Positions 29,122-37,048 of a stretch of 37,641 nucleotides of DNA are shown here, piece after piece (within the stretch, counting starts at the first letter, position 1; each line of letters opens with the position of its first letter). The DNA is taken from the NCBI GenBank assembly GCA_002373615.1, contig DFKU01000010.1:1-37641 (forward strand), read 5' to 3'. Under the pieces are notes generated by a model that did not search any database, had not been told where the DNA came from, and worked only from the letters and a program-made list of their open reading frames with translations. This DNA is from Alphaproteobacteria bacterium UBA3637. GTDB taxonomy: Bacteria > Pseudomonadota > Alphaproteobacteria > CAAHEQ01 > UBA3637. The position numbers and the translations under genes are program-made.

Positions 29122-29811
29122 ATGTTTTATTATTTATTTTTAGGATTTATTTTGGGATTGATGATTCCCTTTGCAGCCAGACGCTTTGGTAAACTGATTC
29201 CAATGGATCCGGGATTGATACTTTTAAAAATGATTCGTTTGCCTGTGCGGGCGCATGTAAAGGATCGTAAGCGCCAAAAATTGTATAAGAAGTTGTGGTA
29301 CCAATTGTGGTGGGCGGGGTTCTTATGGGGGCTTACAGTGGCGTGTCTGTTTGCTTTCTCTGCCTCTTTTTTGCCAATCCAGTACATTTTTTGGGGATGT
29401 TTGTTTATTTGGATTCAGTTTATCTCTATGACAATTGATGCAAAATATTGGCTTTTGCCAGATTTTTTTACTATTCCATTGATACTTTTTGGCTTTTTAT
29501 TTTCTTATCAAAATCCAGAAGTTGGTGTAAAATCAGCTTTAATTGGTTCTATTGGGGGATATTTAATCTGTGTCCTATCTGTTTTTTTTATGGGCCTTTT
29601 TTCCAAAAAAACAATGTTTGGTGGAGGGGATTTAAAAATGATTACAGCCCTTGGCGCGTGGCTGGGATTACTGGGATTAAATTATACATTAATTTTGTCT
29701 TTTTTCTTGTTTACCTTATTTAATATGTTACCATTTCAAAAAAAAGGAGCTTATGGTCCCGCCCTTGGAATGGCGGCAATAATTGTCTTTTTGGGGTTAT
29801 ATATAAAATAA
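29122..29811 (+). CDS. Prepilin peptidase (family A24 aspartic protease)
   Basis: The 229-residue polytopic membrane protein has both catalytic motifs of type IV prepilin peptidases. These are IDAKYWLLPD (Asp106 and the LPD end) and FGGGDLKM (Asp170, the GxGD site). It cleaves prepilin leaders after Gly and in many species also methylates the new N-terminus. The N-terminal zinc-Cys loop of PilD-type enzymes is absent; a short Lys/Arg-rich cytosolic loop is there instead. ATG 29122 is chosen for its GGAG site. Pilus assembly genes are not adjacent. The two prepilin-like genes at 20591 and 36645 are its likely substrates. Confidence 0.9.
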   Translation: MFYYLFLGFILGLMIPFAARRFGKLIPMDPGLILLKMIRLPVRAHVKDRKRQKLYKKLWYQLWWAGFLWGLTVACLFAFSASFLPIQYIFWGCLFIWIQFISMTIDAKYWLLPDFFTIPLILFGFLFSYQNPEVGVKSALIGSIGGYLICVLSVFFMGLFSKKTMFGGGDLKMITALGAWLGLLGLNYTLILSFFLFTLFNMLPFQKKGAYGPALGMAAIIVFLGLYIK

Positions 29812-29814
29812 AGC

Positions 29815-29843
29815 TGGACAAGAATTAAAAAAAAGGTTATGAT
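29815..29843 (+). promoter_or_regulatory. Sigma70-type promoter of rodZ
   Basis: TGGACA (29815-29820) and TATGAT (29838-29843) are 17 bases apart, 27 bases before the ATG. Confidence 0.6.
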
Positions 29844-29870
29844 AACAAAAAAAATGAAAGGGATAAAATA

Positions 29871-30737
29871 ATGCCAAGAAAAAAAACACAAAAATTAGTT
29901 CATTTAGATATTGATGAATTGACTCGTAAGGATGAAACGCAAAAAGAAGCGGATTCATCTTTGGGAGGAATCTTAAAAGCAAAACGTCAAAAGAAAAAAT
30001 GGGAGATTGAGGATGTTTCCCGTAAATTGCGTATCAAACCAGTTTATTTGGAAGCTTTAGAGCAAGGCCACTATTATGCCTTTCCCGCCCGTTCTTATGG
30101 GATTGGATTTTTACGCAGTTATGCCAAATTATTGGACTTAGATCAAGACAAAATGACAGATCTTTTCAATCAAGAAACAAATGATGAAAAAGAACAGCCC
30201 TTGGACATGTTGGTGATGGAAAAACATTTCTCTCTTCCTTCTTTTAAATTTGTTTGCGGTATTTTTTGTTTGATAGTTGGTTTATACCTTATTTGGTATG
30301 GTTTGGCGCTTGGTTATTATCCGAATGTGTTAAATCAGGTAAATTTGCCAACTGAACCCGTTGTTATTGAATCGGTTCCTGAAGTGATAGAAGAAGTTCC
30401 AGTTGTCGCCGAGGAAATTAAAAAAGAAGAAGTTCAAAAAGAAAAAGTGATTGAAAAAATTGCAGATGAAGTATCTTTCGCTCCTGTTGCTTTAGTTGCT
30501 ACGGATACCGTTTGGGTAGGATTAAAAAATATTGCTACAGGTAAGGTTCTTGTCAGTAAAAAATTTATCAAAAATGAAAGTTTTATTCCTGAAACGCCTC
30601 TTAATGAATTGGCAGTCAGTACAGGGCGTCCCAAGTTATTGGATTTATATATTGGGGGTAAAAAAGTCAAAACTTTCGGTCGGGAAACTTGGTTGCCTTT
30701 GGCTGGTTTTGCTGATGTTTCCGCAGAAAAAGAATAA
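29871..30737 (+). CDS. rodZ: RodZ-like cell shape protein
   Basis: The 288-residue protein has the RodZ plan. A cytosolic helix-turn-helix (about 30-95: GGILKAKRQKKKWEIEDVSR, LRIKPVYLEALEQGHYYAFP) is followed by one membrane helix (about 125-148) and a Glu/Val/Pro-rich periplasmic linker. A DUF4115 domain ends the chain (DTVWVGLKNIATGKVLVS, GRPKLLDLYIGGKKV). RodZ links MreB filaments to the wall-building machinery. AAAGGG precedes the ATG. prfA follows after 9 bases, so rodZ-prfA-prmC may be one transcript. Confidence 0.85.
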   Translation: MPRKKTQKLVHLDIDELTRKDETQKEADSSLGGILKAKRQKKKWEIEDVSRKLRIKPVYLEALEQGHYYAFPARSYGIGFLRSYAKLLDLDQDKMTDLFNQETNDEKEQPLDMLVMEKHFSLPSFKFVCGIFCLIVGLYLIWYGLALGYYPNVLNQVNLPTEPVVIESVPEVIEEVPVVAEEIKKEEVQKEKVIEKIADEVSFAPVALVATDTVWVGLKNIATGKVLVSKKFIKNESFIPETPLNELAVSTGRPKLLDLYIGGKKVKTFGRETWLPLAGFADVSAEKE

Positions 30738-30746
30738 GGGTTTAAA

Positions 30747-31814
30747 ATGGATTTTAAGGGTAAATTAGAGACGATTTTAGCACGTCATGACGAATTGACA
30801 GAACTTTTAACGCATGAACAAGATACTGAAAAGATTATCACACTTTCCAAAGAATTGAGCTCATTGGAAGATGTGGTGAAAATCGGACGTGATTATTTAT
30901 CGGCCAAAGAACAAATGGCTGAGGCCGAAGAAATGATGAATGATGCCGGGCAAGATCCAGAGCTAAAACAAATGGCAACAGATGAATATTATCGTTTAAA
31001 GGAAACTATCCCAGAAATGGAACATCAAATGCAGCTGTTGTTACTCCCAAAAGACGAAGCGGATGATCGCGGAGTTGTGTTGGAAGTGCGGGCTGGAACC
31101 GGTGGCGAAGAAGCCGCCTTGTTTGCAGCGGAACTTTTCCGCATGTACGAACGCTATGCTGCCTTGAAGGGGTGGCAATTCAATACCCTTTCTTTAAATG
31201 AAACGGGATTGGGAGGCTATAAAGAAGCAGTGGCTGAAATCAGCGGAAACTCTGTCTTTGCTCGTCTGAAATTTGAATCAGGGGCGCACCGCGTGCAACG
31301 GGTACCTGAAACGGAAACTTCTGGACGGGTGCATACCTCGGCAGCCACCGTTGCTGTACTTCCCCAAGCCAAAGAAATTGATGTTGTTCTAAACGATGCT
31401 GATTTGGAAATTACAACTTGCAGAGCCTCAGGCGCCGGTGGTCAACATGTGAATAAAACCGACAGTGCTATTCGTATCGTGCATAAACCCACAGGAATCG
31501 CTGTGGAATGCCAAGAAGAACGTTCTCAATTCAAAAATAAAGAAAAGGCCATGATGCGTTTGCGCACGGCCCTTTATGATATGCAGCGTCAACAAGCGGA
31601 CAAGGAACGTTCTGCCAATCGCAAAAGTCAGGTGGGCTCCGGCGATCGTTCGGAACGCATTCGGACCTACAATTACCCGCAAGGCCGTGTGACAGATCAC
31701 CGTATCAATAAAACTGTTTATCAGTTGCCAAGTGTTTTAAACGGTGAAGGGCTGGACGAATTTATTGATGCCCTGATTTATGAAGACCAAATGGCAAGAT
31801 TGGCCGAAATTTAA
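30747..31814 (+). CDS. prfA: Peptide chain release factor 1
   Basis: The 355-residue protein releases peptides at UAA and UAG codons. The GGQ loop is CRASGAGGQHVNKTDSAIRI. The codon-recognition region has VQRVPETETSGRVHTS (PxT-type as in RF1). The C-terminal QVGSGDRSERIRTYNYPQGR stretch is typical. The first half is the helical domain 1 with EAEEMMNDAGQDPELKQMA. Its stop overlaps the prmC start by one base (TAATG). prmC makes the methyltransferase that modifies the GGQ Gln, so neighbourhood supports RF1 over RF2. Confidence 0.96.
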   Translation: MDFKGKLETILARHDELTELLTHEQDTEKIITLSKELSSLEDVVKIGRDYLSAKEQMAEAEEMMNDAGQDPELKQMATDEYYRLKETIPEMEHQMQLLLLPKDEADDRGVVLEVRAGTGGEEAALFAAELFRMYERYAALKGWQFNTLSLNETGLGGYKEAVAEISGNSVFARLKFESGAHRVQRVPETETSGRVHTSAATVAVLPQAKEIDVVLNDADLEITTCRASGAGGQHVNKTDSAIRIVHKPTGIAVECQEERSQFKNKEKAMMRLRTALYDMQRQQADKERSANRKSQVGSGDRSERIRTYNYPQGRVTDHRINKTVYQLPSVLNGEGLDEFIDALIYEDQMARLAEI

Positions 31815-32575
31815 TGACCTTTGAAGAATTGAAAAAACTTCTTTCATTTTCTGAATCAGCCTCGGTTGAAGCCCGATGGATTTTGGATGAAAATCTATCT
31901 GATTCAGATATTTATAAAATTATTGAAAGAAGGAAAATCGGGGAACCCCTCTCCAAAATATTGGGGCATCGTGGCTTTTGGCGTGGTGATTTTATTGTGG
32001 ATGAAAATGTCTTGGATCCGCGGGCTGATTCTGAAACATTAATTCAAGCTGTTTTGGAAAAATTTCCAAATAAAAATCACTCCTTACGCATTTTGGATTT
32101 GGGAACAGGATCAGGATGCCTCCTGATTTCCCTTTTAATGGAATACCCTAATGCGACAGGTGTTGGGGTGGATATATCCCAAAAAGCCCTTGAAATCGCC
32201 CAAAAAAATGCCATCAAAAATGGGGTCGCGCCGAAATTCATCTTATCTGATATGGCAAAATTACCAAAGGATTTAGGGGCCTTTGACATTGTGATTTCAA
32301 ACCCCCCCTATATTCCCACGAAAGAGATTGAAACTTTGGATAAAAATGTGAAGGACTATGATCCTTTGATGGCTTTGGACGGCGGGGAAGATGGCCTAAA
32401 ATTTTATCGAATTATCGCCGAAAAAGCCCCTGCCCCAGTTGTTTTTTTGGAAATTGGAAAGGGCCAAGAAAAAGAAGTTCAAAAAATTTTTGAAGAGAAG
32501 AAATGGCGGTTGTGGGGTGCAAAAAGAGATTTTTCAGGCATCATTCGCGTGCTGATTTTCAAAAAAGACTTGTAA
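31814..32575 (+). CDS. prmC: Release factor glutamine methyltransferase
   Basis: The 253-residue SAM-dependent enzyme methylates the Gln of the GGQ motif in release factors. It has the N-terminal helical domain, the linker PLSKILGHRGFWRGDFIVDE and VLDPRADSETLIQAVLE. SAM motif I is ILDLGTGSGCLLISLL and the catalytic motif is IVISNPPYIP. ALDGGEDGLKFYRII and a C-terminal V-K-D-FSGIIRV-like strand (RDFSGIIRVLIFK) complete the fold. It is coupled to prfA by a TAATG overlap. Confidence 0.96.
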   Translation: MTFEELKKLLSFSESASVEARWILDENLSDSDIYKIIERRKIGEPLSKILGHRGFWRGDFIVDENVLDPRADSETLIQAVLEKFPNKNHSLRILDLGTGSGCLLISLLMEYPNATGVGVDISQKALEIAQKNAIKNGVAPKFILSDMAKLPKDLGAFDIVISNPPYIPTKEIETLDKNVKDYDPLMALDGGEDGLKFYRIIAEKAPAPVVFLEIGKGQEKEVQKIFEEKKWRLWGAKRDFSGIIRVLIFKKDL

Positions 32576-32604
32576 AAAGGAAAAAATGGGGGTAAAGTAA
32601 ACAC

Positions 32605-34170
32605 ATGTCGTTAATTAAATCAATTGCAACAGTTGGAGGATGCACAGCCATTTCACGTGTGGCAGGGTTCATTCGTGATATTTTGATTGCCCGTTTTTTG
32701 GGCGCAACCATGATGGCAGATGCTTTTTTTGTAGCGCTTCGTTTTCCTAATTTATTCAGAAGCTTATTTGCAGAAGGTACTTTGAATGTGGCTTTTGTTC
32801 CCCTGTTCACTGGTGAACTTCAAAAAGGAAAAAAAGAAGCTCTTGATTTTGCCAAATCCGTTTTCAGTTTTTTATTCTATGTTTTGCTGATTTTTACCGT
32901 TTTAATTGAAATTATTATGCCAGCTTTGATGTTTATTTTGGCGCCAGGCTTTGAGGAAATTCAAGGCAAATTGGCTTTGACAACAACCTTAAGCCGAATT
33001 ACATTTCCCTTTTTATTGTTTGTATCTCTGGTGTCTTTGTTGGCAGGAGTCTTGAATTCTTTGGGGCGTTTTTGGGCAGCTGCTTTTACACCAACTTTGC
33101 TCAACCTGACTATGATTTTCTCTTTGTTGTGTGCCACTCCCTTTATAAATTCCCCGTATGCCCCTGCTTATGCTTTATCCATAGGGGTGACAGTCGCAGG
33201 GATATTGGAATTGCTTTTTTTGCTCTACCATATTTGGAAAGCAAATTTTATGTTTGGCTTGATGGGACCTATCAAAACTTTGGGGCATTTATCAAGGGGC
33301 GTTAAAACACTTTTGAAAAAAATGGCACCGGGGGTTTTGGGATCAGGTGTTTATCAAATCAATCTGTTCTTTGATACCTTTTTTGTATCGTTTGTGGGGG
33401 CTGGGGCGATTTCATGGCTTAACTACGCTAATCACCTGTTTCAATTGCCCATTGGAATTATCGGGGTGGCGATTGGCACTGCTCTCCTTCCTATTTTATC
33501 CAAGCATGTTAAAGCGGGAGAATTAGAAGAAGCCAACACCCATCTGAATCGCGGATTAGAAATTTCTTTGGCGATGTCTGTGGCCTCGTTCGTGGGGTTA
33601 TTTTTGCTGGCAGAGCCTATTATTAAAACGCTTTTCCAGTATGGTAAATTTTCGGCAGAGGATACCCTTCATACAGCCAAAGCTTTGCGGATTTTTGCTT
33701 TTGGGCTTCCGGCCTATATGGCGACCAAAGCCTTGTCTCCTTTTTTCTATGCCCGTGGGGATACAACGACCCCAGTTAAAATTGCAGTGGTTGGGGTTGT
33801 TTTAAATACCCTGTTTGCTGTTATTTTAATGCAATTTTGGGGCTATGCAGGGATAGCAGCGGCTACCAGTATAACGGTGTGGATAAATGCGATGCAGTAT
33901 GTGGTACGCCTATCCAAACATCCTGAATTTTCATCCGATAAAATTTTTCGTTATCGGACGCCTAGAATTTTTCTCTCTAACGTCATTATGGCGCTTGTCA
34001 TTTGGGTTTTACTTTTCTTAAAGCCTGAATTTCATGATAAGATTTTGTCAATTTTAACACTCTTGACAATTATAGCATTTGGCGGCATTTCATATATAGT
34101 TGCTTTGGTTGTGACAAAGGGAATGCCTGTGGCGCAACTTAAAAACATTTTAAGGCGAAAAATTCGCTAA
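32605..34170 (+). CDS. murJ: Lipid II flippase MurJ
   Basis: The 521-residue polytopic protein has about 14 hydrophobic helices. The MurJ signatures are VGGCTAISRVAGFIRDILIA and LRFPNLFRSLFAEGTLNVAF with VPLF. Later blocks are ARGDTTTPVK and a mid-chain SGVYQINLFFDTFF. It moves lipid II across the inner membrane for peptidoglycan synthesis. The ATG at 32605 has only a distant GGGGG; a five-codon ORF (ATG at 32586, stop 32598-32600) with AAAAGG in front ends 4 bases before it and may supply ribosomes by coupling. The next gene follows after 9 bases. Confidence 0.95.
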   Translation: MSLIKSIATVGGCTAISRVAGFIRDILIARFLGATMMADAFFVALRFPNLFRSLFAEGTLNVAFVPLFTGELQKGKKEALDFAKSVFSFLFYVLLIFTVLIEIIMPALMFILAPGFEEIQGKLALTTTLSRITFPFLLFVSLVSLLAGVLNSLGRFWAAAFTPTLLNLTMIFSLLCATPFINSPYAPAYALSIGVTVAGILELLFLLYHIWKANFMFGLMGPIKTLGHLSRGVKTLLKKMAPGVLGSGVYQINLFFDTFFVSFVGAGAISWLNYANHLFQLPIGIIGVAIGTALLPILSKHVKAGELEEANTHLNRGLEISLAMSVASFVGLFLLAEPIIKTLFQYGKFSAEDTLHTAKALRIFAFGLPAYMATKALSPFFYARGDTTTPVKIAVVGVVLNTLFAVILMQFWGYAGIAAATSITVWINAMQYVVRLSKHPEFSSDKIFRYRTPRIFLSNVIMALVIWVLLFLKPEFHDKILSILTLLTIIAFGGISYIVALVVTKGMPVAQLKNILRRKIR

Positions 34171-34179
34171 GGGGGAAAA

Positions 34180-35001
34180 ATGAAAAGAATTATTTTAGCA
34201 TTTTTATTGTTATTTGGATTTTCCTTTAATTCATGGGCTCTTCCTAGCGATTTTGAAAGGCTTTTTCCCATTTTAACAAAGCCATCTATTGAAAAAGAAA
34301 TCAGTCCCAAAACAACAGAAGAATTAAAAAAACTCTTTAAAAATTCAGACAAAGAATTGCCACGTGTCTTTGTTAAAAAATTACCCGCTGATTTTGCCCA
34401 AAAAGGAAATAAAAAGCTTTATTCTAAAATTTTAACAGCCCTTATTTTGCGCGAAAACGAACAAATTTTAAATGAAAGAATTTTGTTTTTACTTTTAAAG
34501 GATAAGGCGGATAAAGGCCAACCCTGGACAGCACAAGAGCAGGCCTATTTTGATTATTTGGTGAACAAATACGATGCCATTGTCTTAAAAACAACCCCAA
34601 CAAAAATCAATGACTTATTTATGAAAATCGATGAAATTCCACCTTCACTTGCCATTGCGCAAAGCGCCCTCGATACGGATTTCGGTAAAAAAAATTCTGA
34701 ATCCCCCTTTGGACAAATGGGATGGTTAGATAACCAAACTTATGCGCCCATCAAATATGATAATTTATCGGATGCGGTTCGGGCGTATGTTTTGGAAATG
34801 AATGCGACCCCCAATTATGACGATTGGCGCAGAGCAAGGGATAGACATTTTCATCAACAAACCCCCAGAGCCAGTTTATACATGACCCAGGGTTTAAGGA
34901 CGTATCGCCCAGAGGATACCGCTTATACTGAAAAGGTAAAACGTTTAATGACTGATAATCCTTTTATCTTCAAGATGGATGAAATAAATCTGACAAAATA
35001 A
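34180..35001 (+). CDS. Exported glucosaminidase-fold (Bax-like) protein, catalytic Glu replaced
   Basis: The 273-residue product has a signal peptide (FLLLFGFSFNSWA) and the plan of E. coli Bax-like glucosaminidase-domain proteins. A helical N-terminal half is followed by a lysozyme-like domain from about 140. The core IPPSLAIAQSALDTDFGKK (about 153-171) aligns with the family's PPSLAxAQAxxESxWG block. The Glu that acts as general acid is Asp165 here. Downstream, SPFGQMGW, YDNLSDAVRAYVLEMN and YDDWRRARD match the family. It may be inactive, wall-binding, or active with Asp. It lies between murJ and the DUF192 gene with gaps of 9 bases and 1 base. Confidence 0.82.
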   Translation: MKRIILAFLLLFGFSFNSWALPSDFERLFPILTKPSIEKEISPKTTEELKKLFKNSDKELPRVFVKKLPADFAQKGNKKLYSKILTALILRENEQILNERILFLLLKDKADKGQPWTAQEQAYFDYLVNKYDAIVLKTTPTKINDLFMKIDEIPPSLAIAQSALDTDFGKKNSESPFGQMGWLDNQTYAPIKYDNLSDAVRAYVLEMNATPNYDDWRRARDRHFHQQTPRASLYMTQGLRTYRPEDTAYTEKVKRLMTDNPFIFKMDEINLTK

Positions 35002-35002
35002 T

Positions 35003-35449
35003 ATGAAAAAGTATTCTTTTTTTGTTTGTCTTTTTGTTCTGGTTGTTTTTTTGTGTATTTATTTTTTTCGAGCGCAAAAAGAGGGGGACTTGATGCCCAT
35101 TTCGATTGAAAGAAAAGACAATTCTGCTTCCTATTTTGTGGAAATTGCAGATACGCCCCAAAAGGCTCAAACGGGGCTTATGTGGAGAAAATCAATGCCT
35201 CAAAATCACGGGATGATATTTATTTTTCCGTATCCATCAGTTATCAAAATGTGGATGAAAAATACTTATATTCCATTGGATATGATCTTTTTTAATGCAC
35301 AAAATCAGGTAATATGTCTGCGCGAAAATGCGCGTCCTTTGGATGAAAGTATTATTTCTTGCCCCTACCCCGCCAGTAAAGTTTTGGAACTGAACGCCGG
35401 CGAAATAAAGGCAAGAAAAATACAATTGGGTGACAAATTGGTATTTTAA
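35003..35449 (+). CDS. DUF192 family exported protein
   Basis: The 148-residue protein has an N-terminal membrane anchor or signal (FFVCLFVLVVFLCIYFF). The DUF192 domain follows: FVEIADTPQKAQTGLMWRKS, MIFIFPYPSVIKMWMKNTYI and PLDMIFFN, then CPYPASKVLELNAGE. DUF192 proteins are small beta-barrels of unknown biochemical role, common in alphaproteobacteria. It starts 1 base after the preceding stop and ends with its stop codon overlapping that of prepilin B in TTAA. Confidence 0.9.
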   Translation: MKKYSFFVCLFVLVVFLCIYFFRAQKEGDLMPISIERKDNSASYFVEIADTPQKAQTGLMWRKSMPQNHGMIFIFPYPSVIKMWMKNTYIPLDMIFFNAQNQVICLRENARPLDESIISCPYPASKVLELNAGEIKARKIQLGDKLVF

Positions 35450-36645
35450 TCATCAAGATTTGTTTTAAAATCCCCTGTCCCTTGGTTACAGAAAAGTTTT
35501 TTTGTGACTTTATCAAACATACAGGGTGCCCCTGCGTATTGCGATGATTCGGGGGATAGAACGGGGATAAAATCACGAACCAATACATCCCCTTTCCATA
35601 ATTTACACTGATATATTCTATTTACTTGGGTACTATATTTTTGTCCAAATAAACCAACCTCTTCACTAGATGTAGTTACAGTTCTTGTAGCCGTGTACTC
35701 AGTTCCGTCAATACTAATTGTCAATTTATCATCCGCTATTGTACTCTTCACGGTATATTTTGTACCTACTGTTGGTACTACACCTGTATCTAATACAAAA
35801 TTATTATACTTAGCAGCAAATGTAGGATTACCTGAAGTTAGTCCTACTATATACTGATTGCCAGTAGTTGTTCCTGCTAATACTTGATAAGCTGGATTGT
35901 AAGTACCATCTGTTGATACACCTATTTCAGCAGATACAGGTAGTGAATCTATTGTAATACCTGTTGATATTCTTTGTTCCGTTCCAGTAGATTCCAAATA
36001 TTCTGCTTTTTCACATCCATTTTTACACATGTTTGATTCTGCATCACAAATCATACATTCGTTGTCGGCGTTACAAATTGAATCATCTTCGCAATACTGT
36101 GTATCATTTTCGGCGGTCATACCTTCGTTATAGATAAACAAAAAGTTGTTGGTATCATTACAGGTGGTCAGTGGTGTTCTGGGTGTTTCTTGTAATGATA
36201 ATCTACGGATAGGAGTACTTTCTCCAATTGTTCTTAAAATATTTTCACAAATTGCCTTTTTAACCCCAGATACCTTTATCCCAAATTGTTTATAAAGCCC
36301 ATCTGTTGTCACATCTTCAAAGGTTCCGCCAGAGGTGGGATTGGGGGGATTAAATTCGGAAAGATTAGGCTTTTGATTATTAAATCCAATTTGTCCTGCC
36401 ACAATGACAGCTCTTTTTTGAGCCTCTTGAATCAAGGTATTCGCTTTATGCCTATCCATCGCTACTCCATAAGCCCAAATCCCAGCTATGGACAATATCC
36501 CCATAATCGCCAATGTTCCCAAGGTTTCCATCAATGTCCGGCCTGATTGCACTGGCCTGTCATTCTGAACGTAGTGAAGAATCTCATAAGATCCTTCGGC
36601 TATAGCCTCAGGATGACAGGGTGATTTTTTAACTTCTTTTTGCAT
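35446..36645 (-). CDS. Prepilin-like protein B with LamG-like C-terminal domain
   Basis: The 399-residue protein has a 35-residue leader ending SG^RTLMETLGTLAIMGILS (Gly -1, Glu +5). The stem and neck AYGVAMDRHKANTLIQEAQK match prepilin A. Leader residues about 9-29 (CHPEAIAEGSYEILHYVQND) are the translation of a dispersed repeat. A pilin-like middle (SEFNPP, IKVSGVKKAIC) leads to a Cys-rich knot (about 182-212). A domain of about 185 residues then starts AEYLESTGTEQRISTGITID and ends VRDFIPVL...FDKVTKKLFCNQGTG. That pattern is known from LamG/concanavalin-like domains of surface and phage-tail proteins. Codon choice in that domain differs from the N-terminus. It may be a minor pilin with a sugar-binding tip. 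AGGAGGAAC precedes the ATG. Confidence 0.82.
   Translation of the reverse strand: MQKEVKKSPCHPEAIAEGSYEILHYVQNDRPVQSGRTLMETLGTLAIMGILSIAGIWAYGVAMDRHKANTLIQEAQKRAVIVAGQIGFNNQKPNLSEFNPPNPTSGGTFEDVTTDGLYKQFGIKVSGVKKAICENILRTIGESTPIRRLSLQETPRTPLTTCNDTNNFLFIYNEGMTAENDTQYCEDDSICNADNECMICDAESNMCKNGCEKAEYLESTGTEQRISTGITIDSLPVSAEIGVSTDGTYNPAYQVLAGTTTGNQYIVGLTSGNPTFAAKYNNFVLDTGVVPTVGTKYTVKSTIADDKLTISIDGTEYTATRTVTTSSEEVGLFGQKYSTQVNRIYQCKLWKGDVLVRDFIPVLSPESSQYAGAPCMFDKVTKKLFCNQGTGDFKTNLDD
36559..36617. repeat. Dispersed repeat in the prepilin B leader peptide
   Basis: The unit begins GTCATTCTGAACGTAGTGAA and ends CCTCAGGATGAC. The two GTCAT ends are inverted copies and inner ATCTCATAAGAT is palindromic. 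This sequence type (ends GTCATTCTGA / TCAGGATGAC) recurs in many bacterial genomes. Here it is read in frame as part of the cleavable leader, as in prepilin A. Confidence 0.75.
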
Positions 36646-36663
36646 GTTTTAAGTTCCTCCTAT

Positions 36664-36688
36664 TAAAAAATTCGCTTGATGAAAGCGA
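36664..36688 (-). terminator. Terminator-like hairpin before prepilin B
   Basis: On the minus strand TCGCTT (36688-36683) pairs with AAGCGA (36677-36672), followed by a T-run (plus-strand A-run 36665-36670). It ends about 19 bases before the start codon, upstream of AGGAGG. Same place and same flanking AATTTTTTAA as before prepilin A. Confidence 0.65.
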
Positions 36689-36848
36689 CTGGAAGTTCAA
36701 AACATTTCACGGAAATGCGCAGCTATTGAAGGACCGGAAAGCCCCTTTATTACCTGCCTTCCAGCCTGATTAGACTAAAAGGCAGTTTTACGTTTACACA
36801 ACCGTGAAAGAGGTTTTGACGCCTCAACCATGGACATCACCCATGGTC
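36664..36848 (-). promoter_or_regulatory. Structured 5' leader RNA of prepilin B (riboswitch-like)
   Basis: On the minus strand transcription would begin near 36848. ACCATGG (36847-36841) pairs with CCATGGT (36833-36827). TTTCACGG (36809-36802) pairs with CCGTGAAA (36712-36705) over a long distance. Inside it CTGCCTT and AAGGCAG (36785-36779 with 36760-36754) form a 7-bp stem. Blocks shared with the prepilin A leader are GGTAATAAAGGGGC (36754-36741), GCGCATTTCC (36720-36711) and TGAACTTCCAGTCGCTT (36699-36683), the last ending in the terminator arm. Stem sequences differ between A and B while positions agree, which suggests a conserved fold. Family unknown. Confidence 0.6.
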
Positions 36849-36854
36849 AAAGCC

Positions 36855-36883
36855 ATTTTATTCAAGTTATAAAAAGAAGTCAA
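36855..36883 (-). promoter_or_regulatory. Sigma70-type promoter of prepilin B
   Basis: On the minus strand TTGACT (36883-36878) and TAAAAT (36860-36855) are 17 bases apart. It is back to back with the SRP RNA promoter; 18 bases separate the two -35 elements. Confidence 0.65.
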
Positions 36884-36901
36884 GCCCCCTTCAAATAAAT
36901 C

Positions 36902-36930
36902 TTGACTTTTTGGGGATTTTTTTGTATCCT
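36902..36930 (+). promoter_or_regulatory. Sigma70-type promoter of the SRP RNA gene
   Basis: TTGACT (36902-36907) and TATCCT (36925-36930) are 17 bases apart. The predicted start (about 36937) coincides with the first base of the RNA's closing stem. Confidence 0.7.
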
Positions 36931-36936
36931 TATGAC

Positions 36937-37027
36937 TGGAAGGGTGCGGGCGCTGACTTTGGCCAGCGGTTCAGGTTCGAAAGAAAGCATACCATCCTTT
37001 GATTTGGCGGGTCGTTCCCCTTCCACT
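36937..37027 (+). ncRNA. ffs: Signal recognition particle RNA (4.5S, small bacterial type)
   Basis: The ends TGGAAGGG (36937-36944) and CCCTTCCA (37018-37025) close a long rod. The apex carries the conserved SRP core at 36968-36993: GGTTCAGG, a GAAA tetraloop in CGAAAG, and AAGCA before TACC, equivalent to GGTCAGG...GGAA...AAGCAGCC in E. coli. This core binds Ffh for membrane targeting of nascent proteins. A T-run follows the closing stem. Position directly before dnaX is a common bacterial arrangement and supports the call. The tetraloop is GAAA, not GGAA. Confidence 0.85.
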
Positions 37028-37048
37028 TTTTATAAACAGGAGTTTTTT

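Noticed and set aside
36900..37030. Small protein gene between prepilin B and dnaX
   Set aside because: The conserved SRP RNA core and closing stem explain the region better.
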